Shown piece by piece: positions 1-9,053 of a stretch of DNA of 64,000 bases (position 1 is the stretch's first letter; the number at the start of each line of letters is the position of its first letter). The notes beneath the pieces were generated by a model. That model was given only the letters and a program-made list of their open reading frames with translations, made no database searches and was not told the DNA's origin. The stretch comes from Trachythela sp. YZ-2020 (taxonomy: Eukaryota > Cnidaria > Anthozoa > Malacalcyonacea > Clavulariidae). A program made the translations under genes and the position numbers. Location of the stretch: assembly GCA_016169945.1 (NCBI GenBank), contig JADLSH010000037.1, forward strand, positions 1-64,000, read 5' to 3'.

Positions 1-407
1 TATGCTGGATGGACGGAAGAAAACACAACAATGCAGTGATTACTGGGCATTTGGAACATAAAACCAGTTGCTGATGTCTCTAAAGTCTAAGGTCATTATT
101 ATTACCAAATATAATGTAAAAATTTATCTGTCGCCTTATTTCTTTTAAAAAAAAAACGGCGTGGGTTTTTTGGTTAGAAAACCCACCAAAAAGCCCCAAA
201 AACCCGGGTAGTGGGTTATGGGTAGTGCCAACCCTGCCCTCGCCAGCTGTGGGTGACAAACACGATTCTATAATGACCGCCGTCGAGCCGCTGCTCTGCG
301 GTTGGTGCGACCCTGATACTACGGAGCCTGGGAGCATTTGTATGGGTACTAGAGCTGAGATTCGAATCCATTTTGTGGATTCGGTTCGGCTCAATTTGGA
401 TTCGAAT

Positions 408-444
408 CCGGTTCAGAACCGGTTCTGAACCGGTTCTGAACCGG
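408..444. repeat. Tandem palindromic 11-mer (GGTTCTGAACC)
   Basis: About three head-to-tail copies of the near-palindrome ggttctgaacc follow a run of ggattcgaatcc-like words. The block could form alternative hairpins. It may be a decayed terminus of a mobile element, but no partner end is visible. Confidence 0.6.
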
Positions 445-730
445 GGACTAGTTTTGGGCATATTACGTATATATCTGGTAGGTACAGGTCTGGACACAAT
501 TAATGGCATGCAGGGGTGGAACTTTTTGTTTTTCCTTGGGGGGGGGGGCAAAACCAGTCATGGCCAACCCCCTAATTTTTTTATCGTCGGATTTGGGCCA
601 CTTCATTTTCTGATACCGATTATTTTCTTCTCTTTTTTTTTCCAAATAAAAACAGTCCGCGAACGGGTGCTTGTGATAGTGGGAGGGGTTGTGGAGGCGA
701 CTCCCGCATACCTATAAATGCAGCTTAATG

Positions 731-753
731 TGATGGTGGTGGTGGTGGTTGGT
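731..753 (+). repeat. GGT microsatellite
   Basis: Five to six consecutive GGT triplets with slight imperfections at both edges. Confidence 0.8.
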
Positions 754-819
754 CCCCGGGCAAGAGGGGATCGCCACAACGCTCTATCAGTTCCGCCCAG
801 CGGGTTCGGTAGACATAAG

Positions 820-993
820 CAGGGGCGCAACCAGGACTTCCGCTTAGAGGGGCAAGATCATGCAAGGGGGGCAAGATAGTGTTGAGGGTGGGGGAAAAGG
901 AGCAGAGTCAATGGGGAAAACAACGGGAAATGGGAAAATATCGGCCATAAGGGGGCACCACTGCCCCTGCCCCACCCCCTGGTTGCGCCCCTG
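820..993. mobile_element. Short hAT-like non-autonomous element (MITE)
   Basis: The ends are exact 16-bp terminal inverted repeats: caggggcgcaaccagg at 820-835 and its reverse complement at 978-993. The 174-bp element has no coding capacity. The adjoining 8-mers, gacataag and ttcatgag, match at five of eight positions, which fits an eroded hAT-type target duplication. The family assignment rests on the CAGGGGCG-type tip and is inference. Confidence 0.75.
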
Positions 994-1018
994 TTCATGA
1001 GACGTTCAAGCCATTGCC

Positions 1019-1072
1019 TTAACCCTCGCCCTACTGGGGGGGGCGGATGACCGCCCCCCCCCCCTCCGGTTT
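1019..1072. mobile_element. TTAA-type transposon end (relic)
   Basis: TTAACCCTCGCCC is followed by a G-run/C-run hairpin around ggatgacc. The same left-end architecture recurs at 19073. TTAA followed by CCCT is typical of piggyBac-type elements. No matching right end is evident nearby, so this looks like a solo end. Confidence 0.45.
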
Positions 1073-1539
1073 TTCCGGGATAGCAAGAAAACGGCGCGCG
1101 TCAGCGCGCCGAAATTTGGCACACCTTTAGAGGCATTCATTGCGCATCTTTTTGTATATTTGTTTTTACCCATGTCATGTCAGGTCACGGAGGTCACGTG
1201 ATATGTAAAGGCATGTCAGAAAAAACTTTGCACCTTCACCCAGGCTAAACTAACGAAGACAAATTTACGAAACTTGGCATATTTGTTCTTACCATTAGTA
1301 CCAACAAAATGTCAAAGTTTGGTTACTGGGTTATGTCAGGTCACGGAGTTCACTTTTGGCCAATCGGCATCGCCGACGGACAAAATGGCCTCCAGACCGT
1401 AGAATATAAACATTGTATTAGGGCATGTGATGTTTTTTTGTTCAAAATGGTGTGTGGAAGCCAAATAAGAAATCAAAAATCCAATTAAAAAAATATATTT
1501 TCGAATTTTTCAAAAATTCAAAATTTTGATTTTTTAGGG
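1073..1539. other. Anonymous AT-rich DNA
   Basis: No gene seen. A short hairpin (ggcgcgc / gcgcgcc, 4-nt loop) lies at 1093-1110. The rest is AT-rich with T- and A-runs leading into the ~140-bp tandem repeat. Confidence 0.6.
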
Positions 1540-2136
1540 TTAAAATGTCTGCGGAGTTTTTTTTTATTCCCCTTCACATGAAAGCTTGTCACGAGGAGCA
1601 GGTCTCGCCCCGAGTTCAAAATTGTCAAGGTCATAGTCTGACCCTGACGCCTTATCAAATGACGGTGTACCGATTTTTGGCCTTTAAATTTTTTTTTTTT
1701 TGCTTTCGCTTCACATGAAAGCTTGTTACGATGAGCACGTCTCGCCTCGAGGTTAACATTTTCATGGTCATAATTTGACCTTGACGCCTTGTCAAAGGAC
1801 GGGGTACGGATTTTATGACCCATGAACAATTTTTTTTCTCGGATTTTCCCCCTTCAGATGAAAGCTTGTTACGAGGAGCAGGCCTCGCCTCCAGTTCACA
1901 ATTGTCAAGGCCATAGTTTGACCTTGACGCCTTGTCAAAGGACGGGTACCGATTTTTGCTATATGACCTTGAAAATTTTGAATATGACTATGACCTTGAA
2001 AATTGATGACCTCGAGGACCATGACCTTGACAAGGACTATGACTTGAACATTTTCACCTCGAGGAGAGAACCTGCTCCTCGTGACAAGCTTTCATGTGCA
2101 GCGAAAAAAAAATGCCGCCAAAAATTGAGAGGCTGA
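1540..2136. repeat. Degenerate ~140-bp tandem repeat with inverted last copy
   Basis: Three direct monomers are marked by the word atgaaagcttgt near 1577, 1714 and 1857 (spacing 137 and 143), each followed by a gaggagcaggYctcgcc block and a ccttgacgccttgtcaaaggacgg block. A copy in the opposite orientation occupies about 2040-2130. The array is the target of the composite element that starts at 2137 and resumes at 13141. Fragments also occur near 20404-20435 and 20788-20838. Confidence 0.8.
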
Positions 2137-2164
2137 CAGGGGCGGATCCAGGGGGGGGCGAGGG

Positions 2165-2908
2165 GGCTGCGGCCCCCTGCCGATGAAAAGGGCGCCCCGG
2201 CGCCGAAGGCGCCGTTGTGCCTTTTTTCGAAGGATTTACCGGCGCCGAAGGCACCACGGCACCCTTTAAAGGTACCTTACCGCCCCCTAAAGCGCCCTGG
2301 CGCCCTCTAAAGGCACCTTGCCGCCCCTGAAAGAGCCATACGCGCCCTCGGAAGGCGCCTTGCCGCCCCCAAAGCGCCCTGGCGCCCTCGAAAGGCACAT
2401 TGGCGCCCTCGGAAGGAACTTTGCCGCCCCGAAAGCGCCCTGGCGCCCTCGGAAGGCACATTGCCGCCCCGAAAGCGCCCTGGCGCCCTCGGAAGGCACC
2501 TTGCCGCCCCCGAAAGCGCCCTGGCGCCCTCTAAAATGCACCTTGCCGCCCCTGAAAGAGCCATGGCGCCCTCGGAAGGCACCTTGCCGCCCCCGATGAA
2601 GCGCCCTGGCGCCCTCGGAAGGAACTTTGCCGCCCCCGAAAGCGCCCTCGGAAAGCACCTTGCCGCCCCCGAAAGCGCCCTGGCGCCCTCGGAAGGCACA
2701 TTGCCGCCCCCGAAAGCGCCCTGGCGCCCTCGGAAGGCACCTTGCCGCCCCTGAAAGAGACCTGCGCGCCCTCGGAAGACACATTGGCGCCCTCGGAAGG
2801 CACCTTGCCGCCCCCGAAAGCGCCCTGCGCCCTCGGAAGACACCTTGCCGCCCATGAAAGCGCCATGGAACCCTCGGAAGGCACCTTGCCGTCCCCCAAA
2901 GCGCCCTC
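2165..2908. repeat. 41-bp GC-rich minisatellite, about 18 copies
   Basis: Monomers combine ctggcgccctcggaaggcac with cttgccgcccccgaaagcgc. Consecutive units at 2480 and 2521 give a 41-bp period. Because 41 is not divisible by three, all frames read as proline/arginine-rich or glycine-rich repeats. These frames are artefacts. Blocks of the same minisatellite in the same direction lie at 9439-9601 and 11577-11770. Confidence 0.85.
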
Positions 2909-3013
2909 CCCTGGTGAAAATGTCCTATAGGACTCCAACAAAATCCCCAAAGTCCTATAGGACTGTAAAGGATATCGCGGACAGTCCTATAGGATTAACG
3001 AGTCCTATAGGAC

Positions 3014-3331
3014 TTTTGTATTGGACTCTCACGGGATCACGGTATTCCTACAGGATTCTAAAGGATTTCGGAGACCGGTCCTATAAGACTGAATCCTATA
3101 GGACTAAGTCCTATAGGACTTTTGTATTGGACTCTCACGGGATCACGGTATTCCTACAGGATTGTAAAGGATTTCGGAGACCGGTCCTATAAGACTGAAT
3201 CCTATAAGACTAAGTCCTATAGGACTTTTGTATTGGACTCTCACGGGATCACGGTATTCCTACAGGATTCTAAAGGATTTCGGAGACCGGTCCTATAAGA
3301 CTGAATCCTATAGGACTAAGTCCTATAGGAT
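3014..3331. repeat. Three 106-bp direct repeats rich in TCCTATAGGA
   Basis: The phrase ttttgtattggactctcacg recurs at 3014, 3120 and 3226, an exact 106-bp period. Each unit carries several copies of the 10-bp palindrome tcctatagga. The inverted counterpart in the other unit E spans about 11150-11485. Confidence 0.8.
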
Positions 3332-3654
3332 TTTGTGTGGGATTATAAACGTACATGATTCGCCGAGGGATTTGATAGTCTCTGACATTCTGTATGACTT
3401 ATGTGTGATTGCTTACAAAAAGTTGGCAATTGTACATTGTGAAATGTCGGCGATAGCTATGCGTGATTCATGTAGGTAGGTACATATTTGAGCATGCTGG
3501 TGTAGTTTATTTATTTTTATTTTTATTAACTGCTGTAGCTTCGTTTTTATAGGGCGACTGTACAGGATTCATACAGGACACTGGACAATCGTCTACGAAT
3601 CTTATAGGACTGTGTATGGATGTAGGATGCAGACATGTGCCTGGAATCTGGATC

Positions 3655-4100
3655 CCAAAAAAGATCCCAGATCCCGCAAGATCAAGCGACAAAATTAAAA
3701 AATATCCCGGATCCCGCAAGATCCCGCGACAAAATTGCAAAAAAGATCCCGGATCCTGCAAGATCCCGCGACAAAATTGCAAAAAGATCCCGGATCCCGC
3801 AAGATCCCGCGACAAAATTCAAAAAAAGATCCCGGATCCCAGAAAAATGGATCCTGAAATGGATCCCTATGCAAAATATACATAAAATCGGATCCCAGAA
3901 GATCCCTGGGCAAAATTTAGATCCAGGATCCCACAAGATCCCGCGACAAAATTAAAAAAGATCCCGGATCCTGCAAGATCCCGTGCCAAAATTCAAAAAA
4001 GATCCCGGATCCCACAAGATCCCACGACAAAATCCCAAAAAAAGATCCAGGATCCCAAAAGATCCTCCAGAAAAAGATCCAGGGATCCGATCCCGGATCT
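3655..4100. repeat. GATCCC-rich ~41-bp minisatellite
   Basis: About ten units built from gatcccggatcccgcaagat and cccgcgacaaaattgcaaaa, becoming irregular after 3840. The inverted copy is at 10390-10855. Short open frames across it are repeat translations on both strands, not genes. Confidence 0.8.
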
Positions 4101-4229
4101 TTTTTCGGATCTTGGCACATGTCTGGTAGGATGTGTATGGGACATTTGGATAGTATACTCCTATATAGCCCTATAGGATTTTCACTAGTGGCACTGCAAC
4201 TTCCAGTGCACCACTGGGAGGGTCATGAT

Positions 4230-4393
4230 CAGGGGCGCAGCCACGGGGGGAGGGGGCATTGACCCCCCCCCCCCTTGTGGCCCATACTTTAAAATTTTGC
4301 CATTGGATCCGCCCATCATCCAAAGTTGCCCCCCCCCCTTTCGGCACTGGTAGTTGCCCCCCCCCCCTTCAGATAATCCTGGCTGCGCCCCTG
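4230..4393. mobile_element. hAT-like MITE inside unit E (left copy)
   Basis: The ends are caggggcgcagcca and its near-perfect inverse, cctggctgcgcccctg. The flanking 8-mers gtcatgat and gtcatgac agree at seven of eight positions. The interior is mostly C-runs. The orthologous copy sits inverted at 10122-10275, so this insertion predates the duplication of unit E. Confidence 0.75.
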
Positions 4394-4433
4394 GTCATGA
4401 CCCTCCCAGGTACTATTTCTAACGGTGATCGCA

Positions 4434-4580
4434 GTCCGATAACGATACAGTATGCTGACTGATACCGCCCACGCAAGCGCGCGTTTGGGGCAGGCCGTTA
4501 GTTGTAGAACAGTCGATCGTAGGAGTTGAGCAGTATTCGTCCCGGTCGTCACTTGGATGGGTGACCGTGATCGTCCGTGG
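4434..4580 (+). repeat. 5S rRNA-like repeat, copy 1
   Basis: Positions 4515-4567 resemble the internal promoter half of 5S rRNA: gatcgtaggagttgagcag followed by cttggatgggtgaccg. Metazoan 5S genes carry a gaagctaagcag box A region and a cttggatgggagaccg box C. The 5' part does not match a full 5S gene that I recognise, so it resembles a 5S-derived SINE3-type module rather than a functional rRNA gene. The assignment comes from remembered 5S consensus, not a search. Confidence 0.5.
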
Positions 4581-4615
4581 TGAAAGTAATCTTATAGGAT
4601 TCTATTATATGGGAT

Positions 4616-4764
4616 AGTCCGATAACGATACAGTATGCTGACTGATACCGCCCATGTAAGCGCGCGTTTGGGGTAGGCCGTTAGTTGTAGAACAGTCGAT
4701 CGTAGGAGTTGAGCAGTAGTCGTCCCGGTCGTCACTTGGATGGGTGACCGTGCCCGTCCGTAGT
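4616..4764 (+). repeat. 5S rRNA-like repeat, copy 2
   Basis: A near-identical second copy about 182 bp downstream of the first, with the box C-like word at 4735-4750. The two copies flank a short tcttataggattctat segment. The inverted unit E has only one such copy. Confidence 0.5.
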
Positions 4765-4769
4765 GAAAA

Positions 4770-4968
4770 TAATCTTATAGGATTCTATTCTATGGGATCC
4801 TATAGGAATGTTATATGGGATCCTATAGGACGGTTCTATGGGATCATATAGGAATTATATGGGATCCTATAGGACTGTTCTATGGGATCCTATAGGACTG
4901 TTCTATGGGATCCTATGGGATCTTATAGGAGTATTCTATGGGATCCTATAGGAATATTGTATGGGATC
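4770..4968. repeat. 23-bp tandem (ctatgggatcctataggact)
   Basis: Irregular tandem of a ~23-bp word containing tcctatagga. An exact 23-bp shift is visible between 4861 and 4884. It is interrupted at 4968 by the LTR element and continues at 9308. Confidence 0.75.
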
Positions 4969-5222
4969 TGTGGTGATTCTCAGTAGATATCTTTATACTA
5001 GAAACCGCTTTGGATAAGTGGCACGGGAATTTCGAGCACGCGGCAATAACTATTTATTTTACGAGTGATGGAAGTCCGGGGTCACGGGGGCAGAACTAAA
5101 AAGGTCATTGGGGAATTGGGTGGGTTCCGTGGTTTTGGGCTAAATATCTTGTACTGAATTCAACGCAAGTGTAATATACGAGAAAAGGCTATCTTGAAGA
5201 ATTGCGCTCATATTTTACCACA
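4969..5222 (+). repeat. 5' LTR
   Basis: 254 bp, TG...CA ends, matching 9054-9307 base for base as far as I can read. It ends only 12 nt before the gag ATG. Confidence 0.93.
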
Positions 5223-5234
5223 AGCTATTTCGGC

Positions 5235-6050
5235 ATGGAAAATTCGGCAAGTCGACCGAGCGACATTATTGCGACTGATCTTCGAATGATTCCCGAGTTT
5301 GATGGCGCTTTGCATGCGGTGGCTGAATGGACTGAAAAGTTGGAGCTGGTATGTCAATTGCGGGGTATCGGTGAGCTGCAAAATATTGTGCCGTTAAGAC
5401 TTACCGGTGGAGCATTCGCTGTTTACCAGCAGCTAAGCAGTGAAGACAAGCGAAGCTACGAGAGAATTAAACATGCATTGATATCAGCGTTTGCCGTGGA
5501 TAAATTTCGTGCCTATGAGCAGTTCGTCGTACGCAAGATAGGTCATGGTGAATCGGTGGACGTATACTTAGCTGATTTACGGCGATTGGCGGCGCTATTC
5601 GGAGGTATGCCGGACGATGGGCTGGCTTGCGCCTTTGTCGCCGGTTTGCCTGAGTCGGCGCGGCACGTCTTGCGGGCCGGCTCGCGAATGGAAGAACTGA
5701 GCATTGGCCAGCTGCTGAGTCGCGCCCGTGCTGTCCTGGTAGAGGACGACGGCGGCCCAGCAGCCGCCGCAGCCGCTGGTGCAGCACCACCTCGGCGCTG
5801 GACTGCACCGGGCGGCAAGCCGGCAGCTCCAGCGATGACAGGTGTCATCTGCTACTCATGTGGTCAGCCAAATCACATCGCAAGGGATTGTATGGCAGGG
5901 CGCCGCGCACGTGCGGGCGAGCGCAGAAGTGCACGAGATGCGGTACGTTGTTTCCGCTGCAATCAGCAGGGCCACATCTCGTCCTCGTGTCCGGAAAACT
6001 GCACCGGAGAGGCGGGTTCAGCGCCGGCCTCCTCTCCGGTGCAGCAGTAA
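5235..6050 (+). CDS. gag: Gag (capsid/nucleocapsid) of the LTR retrotransposon
   Basis: 271 residues from the first ATG after the 5' LTR. The frame is open further upstream into the LTR but has no earlier ATG. Residues 1-170 form a helical capsid-like region, followed by an Ala-rich linker (about 175-185). Two CCHC zinc knuckles sit near the C-terminus: C206-x2-C209-x4-H214-x4-C219 and C239-x2-C242-x4-H247-x4-C252. They bind nucleic acid for packaging in virus-like particles. The frame overlaps pol by about 190 nt and pol lies in the -1 frame, so Gag-Pol would need a ribosomal frameshift. The stop codon is at 6048-6050. Confidence 0.9.
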   Translation: MENSASRPSDIIATDLRMIPEFDGALHAVAEWTEKLELVCQLRGIGELQNIVPLRLTGGAFAVYQQLSSEDKRSYERIKHALISAFAVDKFRAYEQFVVRKIGHGESVDVYLADLRRLAALFGGMPDDGLACAFVAGLPESARHVLRAGSRMEELSIGQLLSRARAVLVEDDGGPAAAAAAGAAPPRRWTAPGGKPAAPAMTGVICYSCGQPNHIARDCMAGRRARAGERRSARDAVRCFRCNQQGHISSSCPENCTGEAGSAPASSPVQQ

Positions 6051-9040
6051 GAGGCGCTTTGCCGGTGGTTCGACTGACAGTAAACGGAGAAGGCTGCGAT
6101 GCGTTGGTTGATACAGGCTGTACTCAAAGCATTGCCCACATGACAGTCTGCTCTCGCTGGAGAAGACGAAGTGTAAGTGTGACGACTGTGAGCGGCGAGA
6201 AACATCAGTGTCTGGGGACAGGGGAGGTGCTCGTGCAGCTGCCGTCTGGAGTCTCGGCGCGCGTGGGCGTGCTGGTGGTCGCCCACAGGCCGCTGGATTT
6301 TGACTTCGTTCTCGGAATGAACGCCATAACAGCGCTCGGTGGCGTGACGGTGCGGGCACCGAATGACGTGCGGTTTGGAAATGAAAAAGGAGAAAATATG
6401 ACACTGCGAGCTGCAGCCGCAGGAGCGGTTCAGTGCCTCAATGAAAAGGATTTTACCGTGGCTTACGACGCAGCGGCAGCAAGATGGACGGTGAAGTGGA
6501 AGTGGCGCGACGGGAGGGCGCCGTCATGGTTGTCAAATACCACCTGCGAGTACCGAATCCCGCCGCAGGCGCGACAGGAGTACGAGCGCGAGCTGTTGGA
6601 ATGGATCAAGAATGGATGGCTGGTGCCACATGATGAGAAAGTCCACGGAACTGCAAAGGGAACGGTTCCACTTATGGCCGTCGTCCAGGAAAACAAGAAC
6701 AAAATTCGTCCTGTTCTTGACTTTCGCGAGGTCAACTCTTATCTGGCTCCACACACCGCAGAGGCGGACGTCTGCGCTGAGAAAATAAGAGAGTGGCGGC
6801 GGCGTGGGCGGCAAATCGCCCTTGTGGATCTACGGAAAGCGTATCTCCAAATCCATGTCCACAAGTCGCTCTGGCCATATCAAACGGTTGTATTCCATGG
6901 AACGCGCTATTGTTTAACGCGGCTCGGATTTGGCCTGAACGTGGCCCCTTTGATCATGAAGAAGGTGCTGACCACTGCGCTCAGCTGGGATCCCAGAATC
7001 CATCGTGCAAGCTCGCCCTACCAAGACGACATACTGGTCGATGAAAGTGTTGCGTCAGCAGAGGAAGTGGTGAGTCATCTTAGTCGCCTTGGCCTTGAGT
7101 GCAAGCCAGCTGAGCGCGTGGCAGAAGGAGCACGTGTCCTAGGCATGAGAGTTTGGGGGGAGCAGCGCGGCCTGTTCTGGAAGCGCGATAATGACATCGG
7201 TGAGATGCCATCTAAACTCACACGCCGCACTGTGTTTTCGCTCTGCGGACGCCTGACCGGTCATCTCCCAGTTTGCGGCTGGTTGCGCGTGGCGGGCTCA
7301 TATATCAAGAGGAGGGCGAATGCAGTAACAGATTCCTGGGATGACGAAATCACCAATCCACAGCTGCGTGTCATGATCGCTGAAACGCTGAACCGTCTGA
7401 GCACCGCTGACCCGGCGCGCGGACGCTGGGATGTGGCCCGGGAGACAGCAGTCATCTGGGTCGATGCCAGCTCACTCGCGATAGGTGCCGCGCTGGAAGT
7501 GGATGGAGAAATCGTGGAAGATGGATGCTGGCTACGCCAGAATGAGTGCACACATATCAACATGGCTGAGCTCGACGCCGTCGTTCGCGGGATGAACCTA
7601 GCAGTTGCGTGGGGTATGCGCGTGCTCACACTGATGACCGACTCAAAAGCAGTTTACCACTGGATGGAAGACGCCCTGTCCGGAAGATCCCGTCTGAAAA
7701 CAAAGGCTGCAAGCGAAATGTTAATTCGACGGCGTCTGGAAACAGTAATTGCCATCGTCAGCGAGTACAGGCTGCAGCTGACAGTCCAGTTTGTCTCTTC
7801 AGCCGAGAACAAGGCAGATGTGCTGACGAGGGTGCCCAAGAAGTGGTTGAATCCAGCTAGCAAGCAGCCAGTGTGCGGGGTGGCTGCGTCAGTCTCCGAC
7901 CAAGACGTCGCCGCCATCCACGAGACTGTGGGACACCCAGGCATAAAGCGTACCCTGCTGTTCTGCAGACGACTGCATCCTGAAGTCACGCGACAGCAGG
8001 TGCGGCGTGTGGTGGTCGGATGCCAGGCGTGCCAGTCCATAGATCCTGCGCCGGTGAGGTGGCAGACTGGATCACTCGAAGTTGACCAGTGCTGGAGCCG
8101 CCTCAGTATGGACGTCTGCCACGTCGGTAGTAAACACTTTCTGACTCTTACTGACTGCGGACCGTCGCGATATACCATCTGGAAGCATCTTCGACATCAG
8201 GACACAGACAGCATTGTGGGGCAGCTGCAGTGCGTATTCTACGAGCGTGGCGCGCCAAAGGAGCTGCTCACGGATAACGCACTCAGCTTTCGCAGCGCAG
8301 CTTTCGCCGAGTTCGCCGGTCGCTGGGGAATAACAATGATATATCGCTGTGCCAACGTGCCGTCTGGAAACGGGATTGCAGAGCGATGTCACAGGACAGT
8401 CAAGACGATCGCTGCGCGTAAGCAGTGCTCTGTCGATGAAGCAGCGTATCGGTACAACGCGATGCCGCGCAGCCCAGACCCTGCCTCAGCCCCAGCCAAT
8501 CAGCTGTTTAGATATCGGATCCGACTGCTTGGCATCGATCACGCTGAAGGGCGGAATCAGCCAGCAGGCGCGCCACATCGTTTCAAGGTTGGGGATTGCG
8601 TGTGGATTCGTCATCCCAGTAGACGCTGCGACGTCGCTAGCGCAACCGGCGCTGTGACCAAGATCGTCTCAGAGCAGTCCGTGGAAGTGGACGGGATGCC
8701 GCGGCATGTGCGTGACCTGCGGCTGATGGCGGCGCGGACGCAGCCTGTAGAGCACGGACAGGCGTCGGCGGATGTGCCTCCGGATGAATCAGACGCCGAT
8801 AGTCTGATAATTGAAATGCCAGCTCCCAACAGGCATCCAGAGCCAGATGAGGACGAAGATTCGGACAGTGACCGTGGCTCCAGTAAAAATTCGCTGATGA
8901 CTTGCGAGAGTGGGACAAGCACTGTCAGTGACGATTCGGATGAGAGCGGGCCAGATGTGAGCCCAGATCGACCCCTGCCACGCCGGAGCGCGAGACAGCG
9001 GCGACCCGTACGACTGTTTCAATATGGTGATCTTTTATAA
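5858..9040 (+). CDS. pol: Pol polyprotein: protease, reverse transcriptase, RNase H, integrase
   Basis: 1,060-codon open frame. In use it is probably entered by a -1 shift from gag near 5993, not from its own ATG. Protease: DTG at 85-87. Reverse transcriptase: LVDLRKAY with Asp324 and catalytic YQDD at 388-391 (YxDD with an unusual Gln). RNase H: Asp536, Glu571, Asp595, Asp654. Integrase: zinc finger H688-x4-H693 with C722-x2-C725, then Asp752, Asp806, Glu842 (the last two 35 residues apart), and a basic C-terminal domain with VGDCVWIRHP near 911. The tail is acidic then Arg-rich. All catalytic acids are present and there is no internal stop, so the enzyme set appears functional. The stop lies 4 nt before the polypurine tract. 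Confidence 0.92.
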   Translation: MWSAKSHRKGLYGRAPRTCGRAQKCTRCGTLFPLQSAGPHLVLVSGKLHRRGGFSAGLLSGAAVRGALPVVRLTVNGEGCDALVDTGCTQSIAHMTVCSRWRRRSVSVTTVSGEKHQCLGTGEVLVQLPSGVSARVGVLVVAHRPLDFDFVLGMNAITALGGVTVRAPNDVRFGNEKGENMTLRAAAAGAVQCLNEKDFTVAYDAAAARWTVKWKWRDGRAPSWLSNTTCEYRIPPQARQEYERELLEWIKNGWLVPHDEKVHGTAKGTVPLMAVVQENKNKIRPVLDFREVNSYLAPHTAEADVCAEKIREWRRRGRQIALVDLRKAYLQIHVHKSLWPYQTVVFHGTRYCLTRLGFGLNVAPLIMKKVLTTALSWDPRIHRASSPYQDDILVDESVASAEEVVSHLSRLGLECKPAERVAEGARVLGMRVWGEQRGLFWKRDNDIGEMPSKLTRRTVFSLCGRLTGHLPVCGWLRVAGSYIKRRANAVTDSWDDEITNPQLRVMIAETLNRLSTADPARGRWDVARETAVIWVDASSLAIGAALEVDGEIVEDGCWLRQNECTHINMAELDAVVRGMNLAVAWGMRVLTLMTDSKAVYHWMEDALSGRSRLKTKAASEMLIRRRLETVIAIVSEYRLQLTVQFVSSAENKADVLTRVPKKWLNPASKQPVCGVAASVSDQDVAAIHETVGHPGIKRTLLFCRRLHPEVTRQQVRRVVVGCQACQSIDPAPVRWQTGSLEVDQCWSRLSMDVCHVGSKHFLTLTDCGPSRYTIWKHLRHQDTDSIVGQLQCVFYERGAPKELLTDNALSFRSAAFAEFAGRWGITMIYRCANVPSGNGIAERCHRTVKTIAARKQCSVDEAAYRYNAMPRSPDPASAPANQLFRYRIRLLGIDHAEGRNQPAGAPHRFKVGDCVWIRHPSRRCDVASATGAVTKIVSEQSVEVDGMPRHVRDLRLMAARTQPVEHGQASADVPPDESDADSLIIEMPAPNRHPEPDEDEDSDSDRGSSKNSLMTCESGTSTVSDDSDESGPDVSPDRPLPRRSARQRRPVRLFQYGDLL
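5993..6044 (+). promoter_or_regulatory. Candidate -1 frameshift signal (slip site plus stem-loop)
   Basis: In the gag frame the bases read G GAA AAC at 5993-5999. Directly after it, 5999-6012 (ctgcaccggagagg) pairs perfectly over 14 bp with 6031-6044, leaving an 18-nt loop. The hairpin lies just before the gag stop and inside the gag/pol overlap. The heptamer is not a canonical XXXYYYZ site and the spacer is about zero, so the exact slip position is inference. The hairpin itself is seen directly. Confidence 0.55.
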
Positions 9041-9053
9041 GATCAAGGGGGAG
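9041..9053 (+). promoter_or_regulatory. Polypurine tract
   Basis: aagggggag (9045-9053) immediately precedes the 3' LTR, where plus-strand DNA synthesis is primed in LTR elements. Confidence 0.8.

Larger units (their letters stand above)
1..819. other. Anonymous non-coding DNA
   Basis: No gene recognised. The stretch has homopolymer runs (A-rich near 148-156, G-rich near 538-549), a short palindromic tandem at 408-444 and a GGT microsatellite at 731-753. Short open frames here overlap each other on both strands and show no motif, so I treat them as chance. Confidence 0.6.

Noticed and set aside
2054..2950. Gly/Arg- and Pro-rich frames across the 41-bp minisatellite
   Set aside because: The period is not a multiple of three, so all frames repeat. 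There is no conserved protein.
3507..4120. Frames rich in GIFLILSRDLAGS- or KIPDPARS-type repeats, also at 10549-10894
   Set aside because: Translations of the GATCCC minisatellite on both strands, duplicated with unit E.
4434..4764. A functional 5S rRNA gene
   Set aside because: Only the internal promoter half is similar. The remainder does not match and the copies are embedded in a mobile unit.
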